A DNA stretch of 44,027 bases from Chloroflexota bacterium (GTDB lineage Bacteria > Chloroflexota > UBA11872): positions 1 through 44,027 of the forward strand of contig JAPPLN010000100.1 in the NCBI GenBank assembly GCA_028874175.1, given 5' to 3'. This document shows, in pieces, positions 35,837 to 44,027 of this stretch. Position numbers and translations under genes: made by a program. A model generated the notes under the pieces. The model was not told where the DNA came from. It made no database searches and worked only from the letters and a program-made list of their open reading frames with translations. Position 1 is the stretch's first letter, and each line of letters starts with the position of its first letter.

Positions 35837-37059
35837 CGTCCGGGCACGCTGGCGAGCGACTCGAGAATTGCTACTTGCCTGGCCACAACTTTGGAACGGT
35901 TGAATTCGCTTTCGGCGAACGCGCGCCCCGCGGCACCAAGCTGGCGGCGACGATCCGGGTTGGCCAGCAAGCCCGCGATTGCATCTAGAAGCAGAGCGGG
36001 CGCTTCGGGCTCGACTACGACACCGCACTGAGCTCTGCGAATCAGGCGCGCAGCCTCGCTGTCGGCGTGCACGGAGGCGACGACCGGCAGGCCGGCGGCC
36101 ATGTAGGTAAGGAGCTTCGAGGGGACGACGGCATCGATTACGCGGCGGCGCTGGGTCAGAAGCGCCACGTCAGACGCGGCCAGAATGTCGGCTAGGTCTG
36201 GCCGTGAGAGGAACGGCAGGAAGCGCATGCGACCCGCAGGTGCGGAGCGCTCGATGGCAGGCCGATCCGGTCCATCGCCCACGAGAAGCCAGCAGGCGCC
36301 TGTCTGATCTTCATCGGCCGCTCCAGCAGCGACCTGCAAACCCTGCTTTCGACCGATGCTGCCAATGTGTGTGATGAGCGGTTGATCCGGGTCGAGACCG
36401 TGGCACCGGCGGGTTTCGGCGCGCGTACTGGTGGGCCGGAAGCTGTCCAGATCCTCGGAGTCGGGCACGACATTGAGTCTTCGACCGCGCAGGCCGTGCC
36501 GGGTCAGTTCCTTGGCGAAACCCTCCGTAAGGACTACAACGGCGTCAGCGCGCCGGTAGGCCGTGTACTCCGCGGCTCGCAGGAAGCGGACCAGGACGGG
36601 ATGCCGAATGATTCCCACGGCAGCGCCGGCGTTTACAGCAAGGTCGGCAACCTTGGCGACCCAAGGCCGGCGTCGAATCAGTGCAACGAGCGCCGTGGCG
36701 GCCGCGACGGCGGGCTGGGCGCCCACGTAGAGATAGACGTCCGCGCGCGGCAGTAGCAGGGCCGTGAGGCCAGCGATCAGGGCAAATGATCCGTCGTAGA
36801 GCAGGCGACGGATGAGTGAGCCGGGCTTTGCCGGGATGTACGACGGCACACGGATGACTCGCACTCCGTCGAGCGTTTGGCGCAGGAAGCCGGATTGCCC
36901 GTGCTCGGGAAAGACGCGCCAGGCCGGGTAATGGGGTTTGGCGGTGACCATATACACGTCGTCGCCGCGGGCGGCCAGATGGCGGCAGAGGGTGGCGGTG
37001 TGGGGCGCAATGCCAGCCACTTCGGGCGGGTAGTTGATGCCGATGACGACCACGCGCAT
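35833..37059 (-). CDS. Glycosyltransferase family 4 (WcaI-like)
   Basis: A 408-residue GT-B enzyme. The N-terminal half has the motif VVVIGINYPPEVAGIAPHTATL, with GDDVYMVTAKPHYPAW, as in WcaI-type enzymes; a hydrophobic patch near 98-120 may touch the membrane. The donor half shows HIGSIGRKQGLQ, WLLVGDGPDR, RMRFLPFLSR and a VPSKLLTYMAAGLPVVAS stretch (Lys/Leu in place of the common E-x7-E). It likely adds a sugar to a lipid carrier. ATG at 37059 follows the methyltransferase by 11 bp; its stop overlaps the next start. Confidence 0.87.
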   Translation of the reverse strand: MRVVVIGINYPPEVAGIAPHTATLCRHLAARGDDVYMVTAKPHYPAWRVFPEHGQSGFLRQTLDGVRVIRVPSYIPAKPGSLIRRLLYDGSFALIAGLTALLLPRADVYLYVGAQPAVAAATALVALIRRRPWVAKVADLAVNAGAAVGIIRHPVLVRFLRAAEYTAYRRADAVVVLTEGFAKELTRHGLRGRRLNVVPDSEDLDSFRPTSTRAETRRCHGLDPDQPLITHIGSIGRKQGLQVAAGAADEDQTGACWLLVGDGPDRPAIERSAPAGRMRFLPFLSRPDLADILAASDVALLTQRRRVIDAVVPSKLLTYMAAGLPVVASVHADSEAARLIRRAQCGVVVEPEAPALLLDAIAGLLANPDRRRQLGAAGRAFAESEFNRSKVVARQVAILESLASVPGR

Positions 37060-37070
37060 GGTTGGAGCGG

Positions 37071-37817
37071 CTAGCGCCGCGCCACGACTTTCAACGAATT
37101 GCCCCAGCGGCCAAATGCGAAATTCAGCAGGCGGTACGTTAGGACGAAGACCGCGAACACTGGAAAACGGTCGGCCATCCGGTAGATCGCGAAGGTCCAC
37201 GGCTGGTAGTAGACGAAGTCGCGGGCCGAGCGAACGTGCCGCCAGCTGCGAGCCTCAATTCGCGCCCGAACTCCGGCGGCGTTGAGTCGCCGCACCGCAT
37301 TTCCGGCCGGTTCAACGTCGGCGGCCAAGCCAACCGCCACGGCTAGTCGGGTGAGAGCAGCGCGAGCCGGTTCCATCAAGACGAGTTCTTGGCGGGCCAC
37401 ACGCGCCATCTCGTCCAAGGCGCAATAGGGATGGCCCAGGTGATGTAGCCCGTCGTGGACCAGCGCCATGCCGAAGCACTCGCTGCGGAATGGAAGCCTG
37501 GTGGCGTCTCCACGCACGAGCCAGGTCTTGAACCCATGCCGCTGTGCTCGGATGCGGGCTCGCGCCAGCGCTTCAGGCGAGATGTCGAGGATCGTTGGCT
37601 GGATACCCAGGCGTGCGAGCCACTCGGCGTCCATGCCTGATCCGCCGCAGACGCAGAGGGCGTCGGTCGACGTTACGTGCCCGAGCAGTCGGAGCGCGCG
37701 ATGAAATTTGCTCTTGATGAGCAAGCGGACCGGCCTCGGATAGTGGTGGGGCCGTTCGATCTCGCTCTCGGCGTCCAGCGACGCATAGAACTCGATCTGC
37801 CGTGCGCGCGATTGCAA
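37071..37817 (-). CDS. Class I SAM-dependent methyltransferase
   Basis: A 248-residue Rossmann-type methyltransferase. Motif I is LCVCGGSGMDAEWLARLG (about 53-70), followed by TILDISPEALARARIRA (motif II acid), VRGDATRLPF (about 105) and MALVHDGLHHL (motif IV, about 116). The C-terminal third has aromatic and hydrophobic stretches that may lie on the membrane. It probably methylates a glycan or lipid intermediate in this operon. It heads the set of five genes that run down to 32317. Confidence 0.82.
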   Translation of the reverse strand: MQSRARQIEFYASLDAESEIERPHHYPRPVRLLIKSKFHRALRLLGHVTSTDALCVCGGSGMDAEWLARLGIQPTILDISPEALARARIRAQRHGFKTWLVRGDATRLPFRSECFGMALVHDGLHHLGHPYCALDEMARVARQELVLMEPARAALTRLAVAVGLAADVEPAGNAVRRLNAAGVRARIEARSWRHVRSARDFVYYQPWTFAIYRMADRFPVFAVFVLTYRLLNFAFGRWGNSLKVVARR

Positions 37818-37862
37818 TGCGGTCTCCAGGGCGTCCGATTGGCCGCTGCGTTTGCGCCCCGC

Positions 37863-37888
37863 CCTGGCAGCCGCGCGCGGCTGTCAGG
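37863..37888. terminator. Terminator-like inverted repeat
   Basis: CCTGGCAGCCGCG and CGCGGCTGTCAGG form a 13-bp stem without a loop apart from the turn (one internal G/T pair). It lies in the 138-bp gap between the end of the ABC exporter genes and the start of the glycan operon. No T-run follows, so it may be a stop signal, an operator or both. Confidence 0.4.
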
Positions 37889-37955
37889 CGTACATCCTAC
37901 GCGGCTGGACGGCTCTTTTGGAAGCGCCTAACCGAGCGGGCCCGCAAGTCCAGAT

Positions 37956-38786
37956 CTATGCGTGGAGACCGACCAAGCCGCGCTGGACGGCGATGCGCTC
38001 GCACCTGGCGTAGGCCCAGGCTCCGGCCGCCACGCTCGCGAGGGCTATGGCGGCGACGACCAGGAATTCAATTTCGATGGGGAAGAGCGACGGTGTTCCG
38101 ATGGTCGTGGAGCGGAGCAGGTCGACGATGTAGGTATAGGGATTGACGTAAGTGATCCAGCGGACGCTCCAGGGCAGGATGGCAATTGGGTAGGTGGCGC
38201 CGGCCATAACCATGGCGAGCGCGCTGATGACTTCGGGGAGACGAGCGCGGCGGGCCACAAGGCCGATGCCGGCGAGTGCCAGGCCGATTCCCCAGAATGC
38301 GACCAGGGCCAACAGCAGCGCCACGATCGCCGCAGGCGTGACAGCAAACGCCTCGCCGCCAAACAGGATGCTGGCTATCAGCAGGACAAGCAGGCCGCGA
38401 AGTGCCGCAAGGCCTACATTGACTATCGTGGCGCCAGCCAGAGCCGTCCAGCGCGGCGCCTCGGCAACCCAAAGATGCGCGAGCGTCCCAAGCCGGTTGG
38501 ATTTCTCCAGGAATTGGACACCGCCCCAAAGTGCGTCCGTGGCGACATTGAGAGCGGCGAAGCCCGCTACGGCATAGGCCAGGAAACTCCGGCCGCCCCC
38601 ACTGGCCTCGAAGCCAGCATCGCCAAAGGCCATGCCGGTCAGCGCGAGAGGAACGAAGAAAAGAAACACCCAGCCAGCCTGGTAAACCCATAGAGACTTG
38701 AAACGCGCGGACTCCAGCCACTGCACGCGCGCATTGGCGAGGATTGCCCGCCCTGACCACCCCACCTCAGAACCCAAAGAAACCAC
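37956..38786 (-). CDS. ABC-2-type transporter permease
   Basis: A 276-residue protein with six membrane spans, from SLWVYQAGWVFLFFVPLAL to FLVVAAIALASVAAGAWAY, and the ABC-2 signature region ISALAMVMAGATYPIAILPW...YVNPYTYIVDLLR around 185-225. It is the second permease of the three-gene exporter. The GTG at 38786 follows directly on the TAG of the previous gene. Unlike Wzm-type O-antigen permeases, two different permeases accompany the ATPase, resembling DrrA/DrrB- or lipid-type exporters. Confidence 0.85.
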   Translation of the reverse strand: MVSLGSEVGWSGRAILANARVQWLESARFKSLWVYQAGWVFLFFVPLALTGMAFGDAGFEASGGGRSFLAYAVAGFAALNVATDALWGGVQFLEKSNRLGTLAHLWVAEAPRWTALAGATIVNVGLAALRGLLVLLIASILFGGEAFAVTPAAIVALLLALVAFWGIGLALAGIGLVARRARLPEVISALAMVMAGATYPIAILPWSVRWITYVNPYTYIVDLLRSTTIGTPSLFPIEIEFLVVAAIALASVAAGAWAYARCERIAVQRGLVGLHA

Positions 38787-39632
38787 CTACGTCCACTCCA
38801 GCTCGCCCTTGGATCGGGCCGCCGCATCCATCACTCTCAGCAGGACGAGTCCGGCAGCCCCGTAGGCCAGTGCCATTACGAGCAGCACACCGGCGGAACG
38901 CATGGCGTCCGCGACATCGCCAAAGACGAGAGCCTCACGCAGAGCATGGAGCAGCCAGGTGGGCGGCAGAAGCCTGGAAGCCCACTGTGCCCAGTCCGGA
39001 AGCACGGCTGTGGGATAGGCGATCCCGGCAAGAATTCCTGTTGTCATCAGGAACAAGGACACGATGTAGTGAGCCTCGCGGTAGCGAACGGTGACTGCCG
39101 CCAGTGGGAGAGCAAGCCCGACCATTGCGAGCGCGCCGCATACCAGGACAGCCAGGGCAGGTCCGACGTTGGGTTCCAGCGGAAACCTGAAGAGGGTCCA
39201 GGCAACGCCGAACGCCGCGACTGCCATGACCGCCGGCGCCAGCCCGTGCCCCAGTGCGCCGCCACAGGTCAGAACCACACGCGATACGGCCGAAGTCCAA
39301 AGGGTCGGCAGTGTGCCGAGGTTCCTGTTGAGACGCAGATCGAAGGAAAGCGCCGAGAGCATCCAGCCCGCATAGAGAAACGCGATGGCACCTATCACCG
39401 AGTAGGCGATGTACTCGTCTGTTCCGGCGAGGTCCGCAAAGCGCCGAAGGCCCTCTTCATTTGGGCCCGCCAAGGCGATCGTGGCCAGCACGATGGGGAG
39501 CACCCACTGCATCGTTCCAAGCAGGCCCGATGTCAGAAAGAACGGCTGCCGACGGTCGATCCTCCAGCCCTTGCGAGCAAGCGCAAGCAGGGCCCGAAAC
39601 TCGGCGCGAATCTGCGACGCGCTAGCGTTCAA
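38787..39632 (-). CDS. ABC-2-type transporter permease
   Basis: A 281-residue protein with six spans and the ABC-2 C-terminal pattern (FLMTTGILAGIAYPTAVLPDWAQW, then LLPPTWLLHALREALVFG). It starts with a TTG at 39632 that overlaps the ATPase gene by 11 bases; no ATG or GTG is available before the first span. A longer frame to 40103 is a shadow of the ATPase. Together with the next gene it should form the channel of an exporter. Confidence 0.82.
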   Translation of the reverse strand: MNASASQIRAEFRALLALARKGWRIDRRQPFFLTSGLLGTMQWVLPIVLATIALAGPNEEGLRRFADLAGTDEYIAYSVIGAIAFLYAGWMLSALSFDLRLNRNLGTLPTLWTSAVSRVVLTCGGALGHGLAPAVMAVAAFGVAWTLFRFPLEPNVGPALAVLVCGALAMVGLALPLAAVTVRYREAHYIVSLFLMTTGILAGIAYPTAVLPDWAQWASRLLPPTWLLHALREALVFGDVADAMRSAGVLLVMALAYGAAGLVLLRVMDAAARSKGELEWT

Positions 39633-40659
39633 TGAAGGGCCGCTCGATGCGTGAGCCGGTGATGGCGATGTAGGCGTCTTCCAGGTCGGGTTCGCGGAGG
39701 CGGGCTTCTTCGACCACGATGCCCTGGCTGACAAGCGTGCTGGTGAGGGCGTCGCTGCTGCGCCAGCCCTCCTGAGCGCGAACGGCCACCGCAAACTCGC
39801 CGTCCCGGTTGACGTCGCCCCACCAGAGGTCGTCGGAGCCGATGACCGCTTTAGCAACAGCCAGGTCGCCGCGTAGCAGCAGGTCGAGGCGCGGCATTTC
39901 GCCGGCCTGGCGGATGAGATCGGCCGGGCGGCCCTGGGCGACCAGCGAGCCGCTCTGGATGATTCCGACGCGGTCGCAGATCTGTTCGGCTTCGTAGAGG
40001 TTGTGGGTAGTGAGCAGGATGGCCGTGCCCGATTCGGCGATCTGTCGAATGAGGTGTCGGGCCTCGCGGGCGGCGACGGGGTCCAGCGCGGCGGTTGGCT
40101 CATCGAGCAAGAGGACCGGTGGCTTGTGCAGGGTGGCGCGGGCGAGGTTGAGGCGCTGTTTCATGCCGGTGCTGTAGGTCTCGACGAGTTCGTCCATTCG
40201 ATCCTCAAGGCCGAATTGCTGGGCGGCCGCCTGGATGCGCTCTGCGAGACGCTCCCTGGGCATGAATGAGAGCGTGCCGAAGAGTTCGAGGTTTTCACGG
40301 CCGGACAGCCGCCAGTACATGCCGCGCTCGCCGGCGAAGAGGACGCCGATGTTGCGGCGGACCTGGCGCGGCGAGCGGGTTACGTCGAAGCCAGCCACGG
40401 AGGCGCTGCCCGAGGTGGGCTCCAGCAGGGTGGCAAGCATCTTGACGGTGGTGGTCTTGCCCGCGCCGTTGGGACCCAGGAGGCCGAAGCAGTGGCCCGG
40501 GGCGATGTCCAGATCCAGGTCGTTGACGGCGACGATGCGCTTGGGTTCGGCGGGCTCGGCCCGGAAGCGCGGCAGGAGTCCACGCAGGCCGCGGCGTACC
40601 CGTGGTTCGAAGACACGGGTCAGCGACCGTACCGACACGGCGGGCGGCTGCGAGCTCAT
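39622..40659 (-). CDS. ABC-2 exporter ATP-binding protein
   Basis: A 345-residue ATPase. Walker A is GPNGAGKTTT (about 65), the signature is a YSTGMKQRL variant (about 167), Walker B VLLLDEPTAALDP (about 186), and the switch H is in LLTTHNLYEAEQI. After the ABC domain is a C-terminal DUF4162-like tail (about 255-340), as in DrrA-type exporters. It powers the two permeases encoded just downstream. ATG at 40659 starts the domain; an upstream ATG (40716) adds only 19 unlike residues and overlaps the aspA end. Confidence 0.9.
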   Translation of the reverse strand: MSSQPPAVSVRSLTRVFEPRVRRGLRGLLPRFRAEPAEPKRIVAVNDLDLDIAPGHCFGLLGPNGAGKTTTVKMLATLLEPTSGSASVAGFDVTRSPRQVRRNIGVLFAGERGMYWRLSGRENLELFGTLSFMPRERLAERIQAAAQQFGLEDRMDELVETYSTGMKQRLNLARATLHKPPVLLLDEPTAALDPVAAREARHLIRQIAESGTAILLTTHNLYEAEQICDRVGIIQSGSLVAQGRPADLIRQAGEMPRLDLLLRGDLAVAKAVIGSDDLWWGDVNRDGEFAVAVRAQEGWRSSDALTSTLVSQGIVVEEARLREPDLEDAYIAITGSRIERPFIER

Positions 40660-40702
40660 GTGCGGTAAATCGCTTCTCGCCCGCGATTCGTTGCGCGGCC
40701 GG

Positions 40703-42115
40703 TCAGCCGCCCCCACCGCCGCCGGCGCGCACGCCGGGCTCCGTCATGGGCGCGGGGTCCAGGGCCTCGGCCAATTCCTCCGCGGGCAGGTTGGTCATCC
40801 GAGCAGCCACGACCGGAATGGTTTCGCCGGTGGCGACTGCTTGCTTGGCGATCTCGGCGGCGGCGGCGTAACCGATCTTGGGCGCCAACGCGGTGGCCAG
40901 CATGGTGTTGCGCTCCAGCCAGTAGCGCAGCATTTCGTCGTCGGTTTCCAGGCCGTCCACGCCCTTGCGCGCGAAGGCCAGCGATCCCGTGGCCAGGATC
41001 TCGATCGACTGGCACAAGTTATGGGCGATTAGCGGCATCATCACGTTGAGTTCCAGCTGTCCGGCGGTGACTGCCGAGGCGATGGCCAAGTCGTTGCCCT
41101 GGACCTGGAAGCAGATCATGTTCAGACACTCGGCCATGACCGGATTGATCTTGCCGGGCATGATCGAGGAGCCGGGCTGCACCGGCGGCATGCGCAGTTC
41201 GGAGATGCCGGTGCGCGGTCCGGACCCAAGCAGGCGGAAGTCGTTGGCGATCCGGTTCAGATCCAGCGCCAACGTGCGAAGGGCGCCGGACAGCTGGGCG
41301 AAGCGAGCCATGCTCTGCATGGCGTAGAAGTAGTCGGTGGACTGCCGAACCTCGAACCCGGTCAGGTCGGCAATGACTTCGACTACCTGGGACTGATAGG
41401 CAGGTTCGGCGTTCAGGCCGCTGCCGACAGCAGTGCCACCCAGGCTCAGTTCGAGGCTGGCGTCGGCGGCTTCACGGATGGCGGCGGCGTTGCGCCGGAC
41501 GGCTTCGGCGTAGGCGCCGAACTCCTGGCCGAGACGTACCGGCGTGGCGTCCTGCAGGTGGGTCCGGCCCGACTTGACGATGCCGTCCCAGGCGACTGCC
41601 TTGGCTTGCAGGCTCTCGGCCAGGATGTCGAGCGAGTCGTGAAGGTCCGGCAGCAGCTTCAGCGCGGCCAGAGCGATGGCAGTCGGGATCAGGTCGTTGG
41701 TGGACTGCGCCATGTTGACGTGGTCGTTGGGGTGGATGGGGTCGTAGCTGCCGCGCGGCCGGCCCAGGAGTTCATTGGCGCGATTGGCCAGCAGCTCGTT
41801 GGCGTTCATGTTGTGCGACGTGCCGGCGCCGGCCTGGAAGACGTCGACCACGAACTGATCTGCGTGCTGGCCTTCCAACACTTCGTCGGCGGCGCGGACG
41901 ATGGCATCGGCCAGATCACCGTCCAGGCGGCCGGTCTGCTTGTGCGCAACCGCGGCGGCTTTCTTGATCAGGACGGTGGCCCACACGAACGCGTGGTGCG
42001 GCGGTAGTCCGCTAATTGGGAAGTTCTCGACGGCTCGTTGGGTCTGCACGCCGTAGAGGGCGGACGCCGGCACTTCCAGTGCGCCGAGTGGATCGCTTTC
42101 GGTTCGAGTCTGCAT
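40703..42115 (-). CDS. aspA: Aspartate ammonia-lyase (aspartase/fumarase superfamily)
   Basis: A 470-residue lyase that reversibly deaminates aspartate to fumarate. The superfamily blocks are present: AGAGTSHNMNANELLANRA (about 95-113), SGRTHLQDATPVRLGQEF (about 182-200), the SS loop GSSIMPGKINPVMAE (about 315) and a late LDPAPMTEPG. QAGAGTS rather than QTGSGTQ is the pattern of aspartases, so aspA is preferred over fumarase C, though activity is not proven by this. The final run of glycines (RAGGGGGG) is an odd tail. ATG at 42115 is the family start. Confidence 0.87.
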   Translation of the reverse strand: MQTRTESDPLGALEVPASALYGVQTQRAVENFPISGLPPHHAFVWATVLIKKAAAVAHKQTGRLDGDLADAIVRAADEVLEGQHADQFVVDVFQAGAGTSHNMNANELLANRANELLGRPRGSYDPIHPNDHVNMAQSTNDLIPTAIALAALKLLPDLHDSLDILAESLQAKAVAWDGIVKSGRTHLQDATPVRLGQEFGAYAEAVRRNAAAIREAADASLELSLGGTAVGSGLNAEPAYQSQVVEVIADLTGFEVRQSTDYFYAMQSMARFAQLSGALRTLALDLNRIANDFRLLGSGPRTGISELRMPPVQPGSSIMPGKINPVMAECLNMICFQVQGNDLAIASAVTAGQLELNVMMPLIAHNLCQSIEILATGSLAFARKGVDGLETDDEMLRYWLERNTMLATALAPKIGYAAAAEIAKQAVATGETIPVVAARMTNLPAEELAEALDPAPMTEPGVRAGGGGGG

Positions 42116-42148
42116 TGAATCCTGCTCCTTCGAAGCTGCGTGTGGCGG

Positions 42149-43246
42149 TTAGGCGGTGTGGGCGTTCAGGCCGCGGATCAGGTCTAGGTCAACGCCCTTG
42201 CCCTGCGTCAGAACCTGGAAGCGCCCGAGGTCGGTGGGTGAGACGAGTTGGAACACAGCTTCGCGCTCCGCCCGGTAGGTCTCCAGCGTGGCGTCCGATC
42301 GCTCCTGGAAGCGCACGAGGTGATCGCCGACGCCAAGGGCGGCCAGAAAGTCTGCCTGCTGGCCCATTCGAAAGCTGTCGAATCCCTGGGAGCGGCCTGC
42401 GTCGATCAACTGGGTGAAGTTTACGTGGGCGGTCAGATCGGCATGTCCCGGGTTGGAGAGCACATCCTCAGAGGCTCGATGCCGGCGGTAGGCCAGCAAC
42501 GTCCCATTCGCCAAGCGCGCGGAATGGACGTCCGCGCTGCCGCCGCCGTAGTCAATGCTCGTCATGACGACCTGCGACGCCAGGCGCGCGGCGTGCCGGT
42601 AGATAGTGTCTACGCCTTGTCGGACTTCGATGCGGCCACCCGCAGGCGTAGCCAATGCGTAGCGATGAGCGTACGTGAGGATCTCCTCAGGCGCGGGCCG
42701 GTCCGCGAAAACCGCCGTGTCAGCGTCCCAGGCCACGCATTCCTCGACCCAACCGGCAAGGTTTCGGCGAGCAAGGCGAACCGGAAGGGCGTCGAAGAAC
42801 TCGTTCGAGACGATGACCGTGGTGCTGGAGGACGGAACCTCGGAAATCGAGGCATAGAGGGCGTCGAGGGCATCCACCGTTCGTGGGGCCGGTGCATGCT
42901 CAACACCCACGAAGTCCAGCGAGTTCCGCCAGGGGAACTCGTTGGCCGCGGCCCGAATCTGTCGCGCCAGGCCGCCGTCGGCCGCGCCGAGCTCGACCAC
43001 GCGGAACGGATCGGGCTGACCAAGCGTTCGCCAGACGTCGTCCAGGTGTTCCGCCAGCAACTGGCCGAACAGGGCTGGATGCACGCTGACACTGGTGAAG
43101 TAGTCCGTATAGGGCGCGTCGTCGCGGCTATAGAAGCCGTCGGATGGATCGTAGAGCGCCTGTTCCATGAAGTCGTTGAAGGGCAGGGGGCCGTGGGCGT
43201 TGGCCCGGGTCCGGAGGCGCTGGGCCAGAGCGTTGGCGGCCGTCAT
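42149..43246 (-). CDS. MidA/NDUFAF7-like SAM-dependent methyltransferase
   Basis: A 365-residue protein of the DUF185/NDUFAF7 family, whose mitochondrial member methylates an arginine of complex I. Motifs: LPFNDFMEQALYDPSDGFYS (about 23-42), the SAM motif FRVVELGAADGGLARQI (about 80-97), VSNEFFDALPVRL (about 145-157) and SIDYGGGSADVH (about 230). The ATG at 43246 gives a start near the family's conserved block; an upstream GTG (43315) would add 23 residues. Target in bacteria is unknown. It is followed by aspA. Confidence 0.85.
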   Translation of the reverse strand: MTAANALAQRLRTRANAHGPLPFNDFMEQALYDPSDGFYSRDDAPYTDYFTSVSVHPALFGQLLAEHLDDVWRTLGQPDPFRVVELGAADGGLARQIRAAANEFPWRNSLDFVGVEHAPAPRTVDALDALYASISEVPSSSTTVIVSNEFFDALPVRLARRNLAGWVEECVAWDADTAVFADRPAPEEILTYAHRYALATPAGGRIEVRQGVDTIYRHAARLASQVVMTSIDYGGGSADVHSARLANGTLLAYRRHRASEDVLSNPGHADLTAHVNFTQLIDAGRSQGFDSFRMGQQADFLAALGVGDHLVRFQERSDATLETYRAEREAVFQLVSPTDLGRFQVLTQGKGVDLDLIRGLNAHTA

Positions 43247-43318
43247 CGGGCGTCGATCAGTGGCCGCGGACTTCGAAGTTTCGGCTTGCTGGGAAGGTTG
43301 CGCCCGTCCGGCCAAACG

Positions 43319-43663
43319 CTATTGCAGTGCGGACATCGCGTAAACGAACGCGACGAACAAGAAGATGACCAGACCCCAAACCATAATCGGGATGCCGAGA
43401 AAGCTCCCGCTGGATCCCGGCGAGGCCCGGGTCGGCCGCTGCTGTGCGCGTTCACGCTCGGTTCGGTCACGCAGCCGGCGCAGGTTTTCGCTGATCTGGG
43501 GCGCGAAGCGACTGGGTTCGTCGCTCTCGGCCGACGATCCGGCTGGTTGCCCCGAGGTCTCCGCAGCCTGTTCCTGATCTTCCGGCCTCGGCAACTTTGC
43601 CCCGCAATTGATGCAGAGCCAGGCACCCTCGGTGTTCTGGTGGTCGCACTCTTGACAGCGCAT
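43319..43663 (-). CDS. Zinc-ribbon protein with C-terminal membrane anchor
   Basis: A 114-residue protein with an N-terminal zinc ribbon (CQECDHQN...CINCGAKLP: two Cys pairs, residues 3-21), an acidic and then charged helical linker (LRRLRDRTERERAQQ), and a single C-terminal span (IPIMVWGLVIFLFVAFVYAM). It should be a tail-anchored cytoplasmic protein. No further function can be read. It leads the MidA-aspA strand, 72 bp upstream of the MidA-like start. Confidence 0.75.
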   Translation of the reverse strand: MRCQECDHQNTEGAWLCINCGAKLPRPEDQEQAAETSGQPAGSSAESDEPSRFAPQISENLRRLRDRTERERAQQRPTRASPGSSGSFLGIPIMVWGLVIFLFVAFVYAMSALQ

Positions 43664-43896
43664 GGCGCTCCGGTTCGGCCCGTGAGTTGCTGGTGGTGAT
43701 TCATGCTAGCACCAGGCCGGGCGGGCTCTGCGAGCCGCCGGGCCTCGGCTCGCGCCGGCTGGCCGACCGGCCCGATGCCCCGCATGTGGCGCAGGTCGTT
43801 GGTCGCTTTAAGTTTCGAGTGGCGCGCAGCGGCAGCGCAACCGGCGGTGGCGGGGATCGGACGAGGCCGCGGGCGGGCGCCCGTCGACGGAAATTG

Positions 43897-44027
<131 letters not shown>

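Overview
The window is about 44 kb of GC-rich bacterial DNA. It opens inside a B12-dependent ribonucleotide reductase gene and ends in a run of nearly pure G that looks like a contig edge or sequencing artefact. The gene content (adenosylcobalamin RNR, ATP-type PEP carboxykinase, tandem YIP1 membrane proteins, a MoeA fused to a periplasmic-binding-like domain, a formylglycine-type sulfatase, RraA, creatininase and lactonase families, and an O-antigen-ligase-like protein) fits an uncultivated, possibly marine, Chloroflexota-like lineage. No rRNA or tRNA gene is present to confirm this, so the placement is inference. No complete insertion sequence, prophage, CRISPR array, rRNA or tRNA gene was recognised.

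Layout. (1) 1-5.5 kb: the C-terminal part of nrdJ; then a lower-GC 896-residue membrane glycosyltransferase-like gene flanked by two imperfect 37-bp direct repeats, one of which is the 3' end of a neighbouring lipoprotein hydrolase gene. (2) 5.6-11.9 kb: a sugar-isomerase-like TIM barrel translationally coupled to a tandem-GNAT protein; two perfect ParB-binding parS palindromes; a class IV aminotransferase; and an array of four YIP1-like membrane proteins. The fourth is preceded by a copied 3' tail of the aminotransferase gene, recording a segmental duplication. (3) 11.9-19.7 kb: lactonase, pckA, a coupled uronate-dehydrogenase-like/creatininase pair, a sigma70-like promoter leading a foldable 300-nt leader before a DUF72 gene, then GT4 and RraA. 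(4) 19.7-27.3 kb: proC, comEC (its metallo-beta-lactamase-like part lacks the usual metal motif), a small membrane protein, comEA, and two overlapping moeA genes. (5) 27.2-30.4 kb: a frameshifted small secreted protein, an AT-rich palindrome, a regularly spaced array of GTGTTCAC boxes, a small hypothetical gene, groEL with its terminator, and a perfect 23-bp inverted repeat. (6) 30.4-43.7 kb: a DUF3054 protein and a sulfatase on the + strand, then a long minus-strand set: zinc-ribbon protein, MidA/NDUFAF7-like methyltransferase, aspartate ammonia-lyase, a three-gene ABC-2 exporter, and a methyltransferase/GT4/epimerase/Wzy-like/GT2 glycan operon with ATGA and GTGA start-stop overlaps.

Working together: the comEC/comEA pair points to DNA uptake, the two MoeA proteins to molybdenum cofactor insertion, and the 32-41 kb genes to synthesis and export of a surface glycan or glycolipid. 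The parS pair suggests, but does not prove, that the window lies in the origin-proximal half of the chromosome. The least explained structures are the GTGTTCAC array, the duplicated YIP1 block, the low-GC insertion between direct repeats, and the structured leader before the DUF72 gene.
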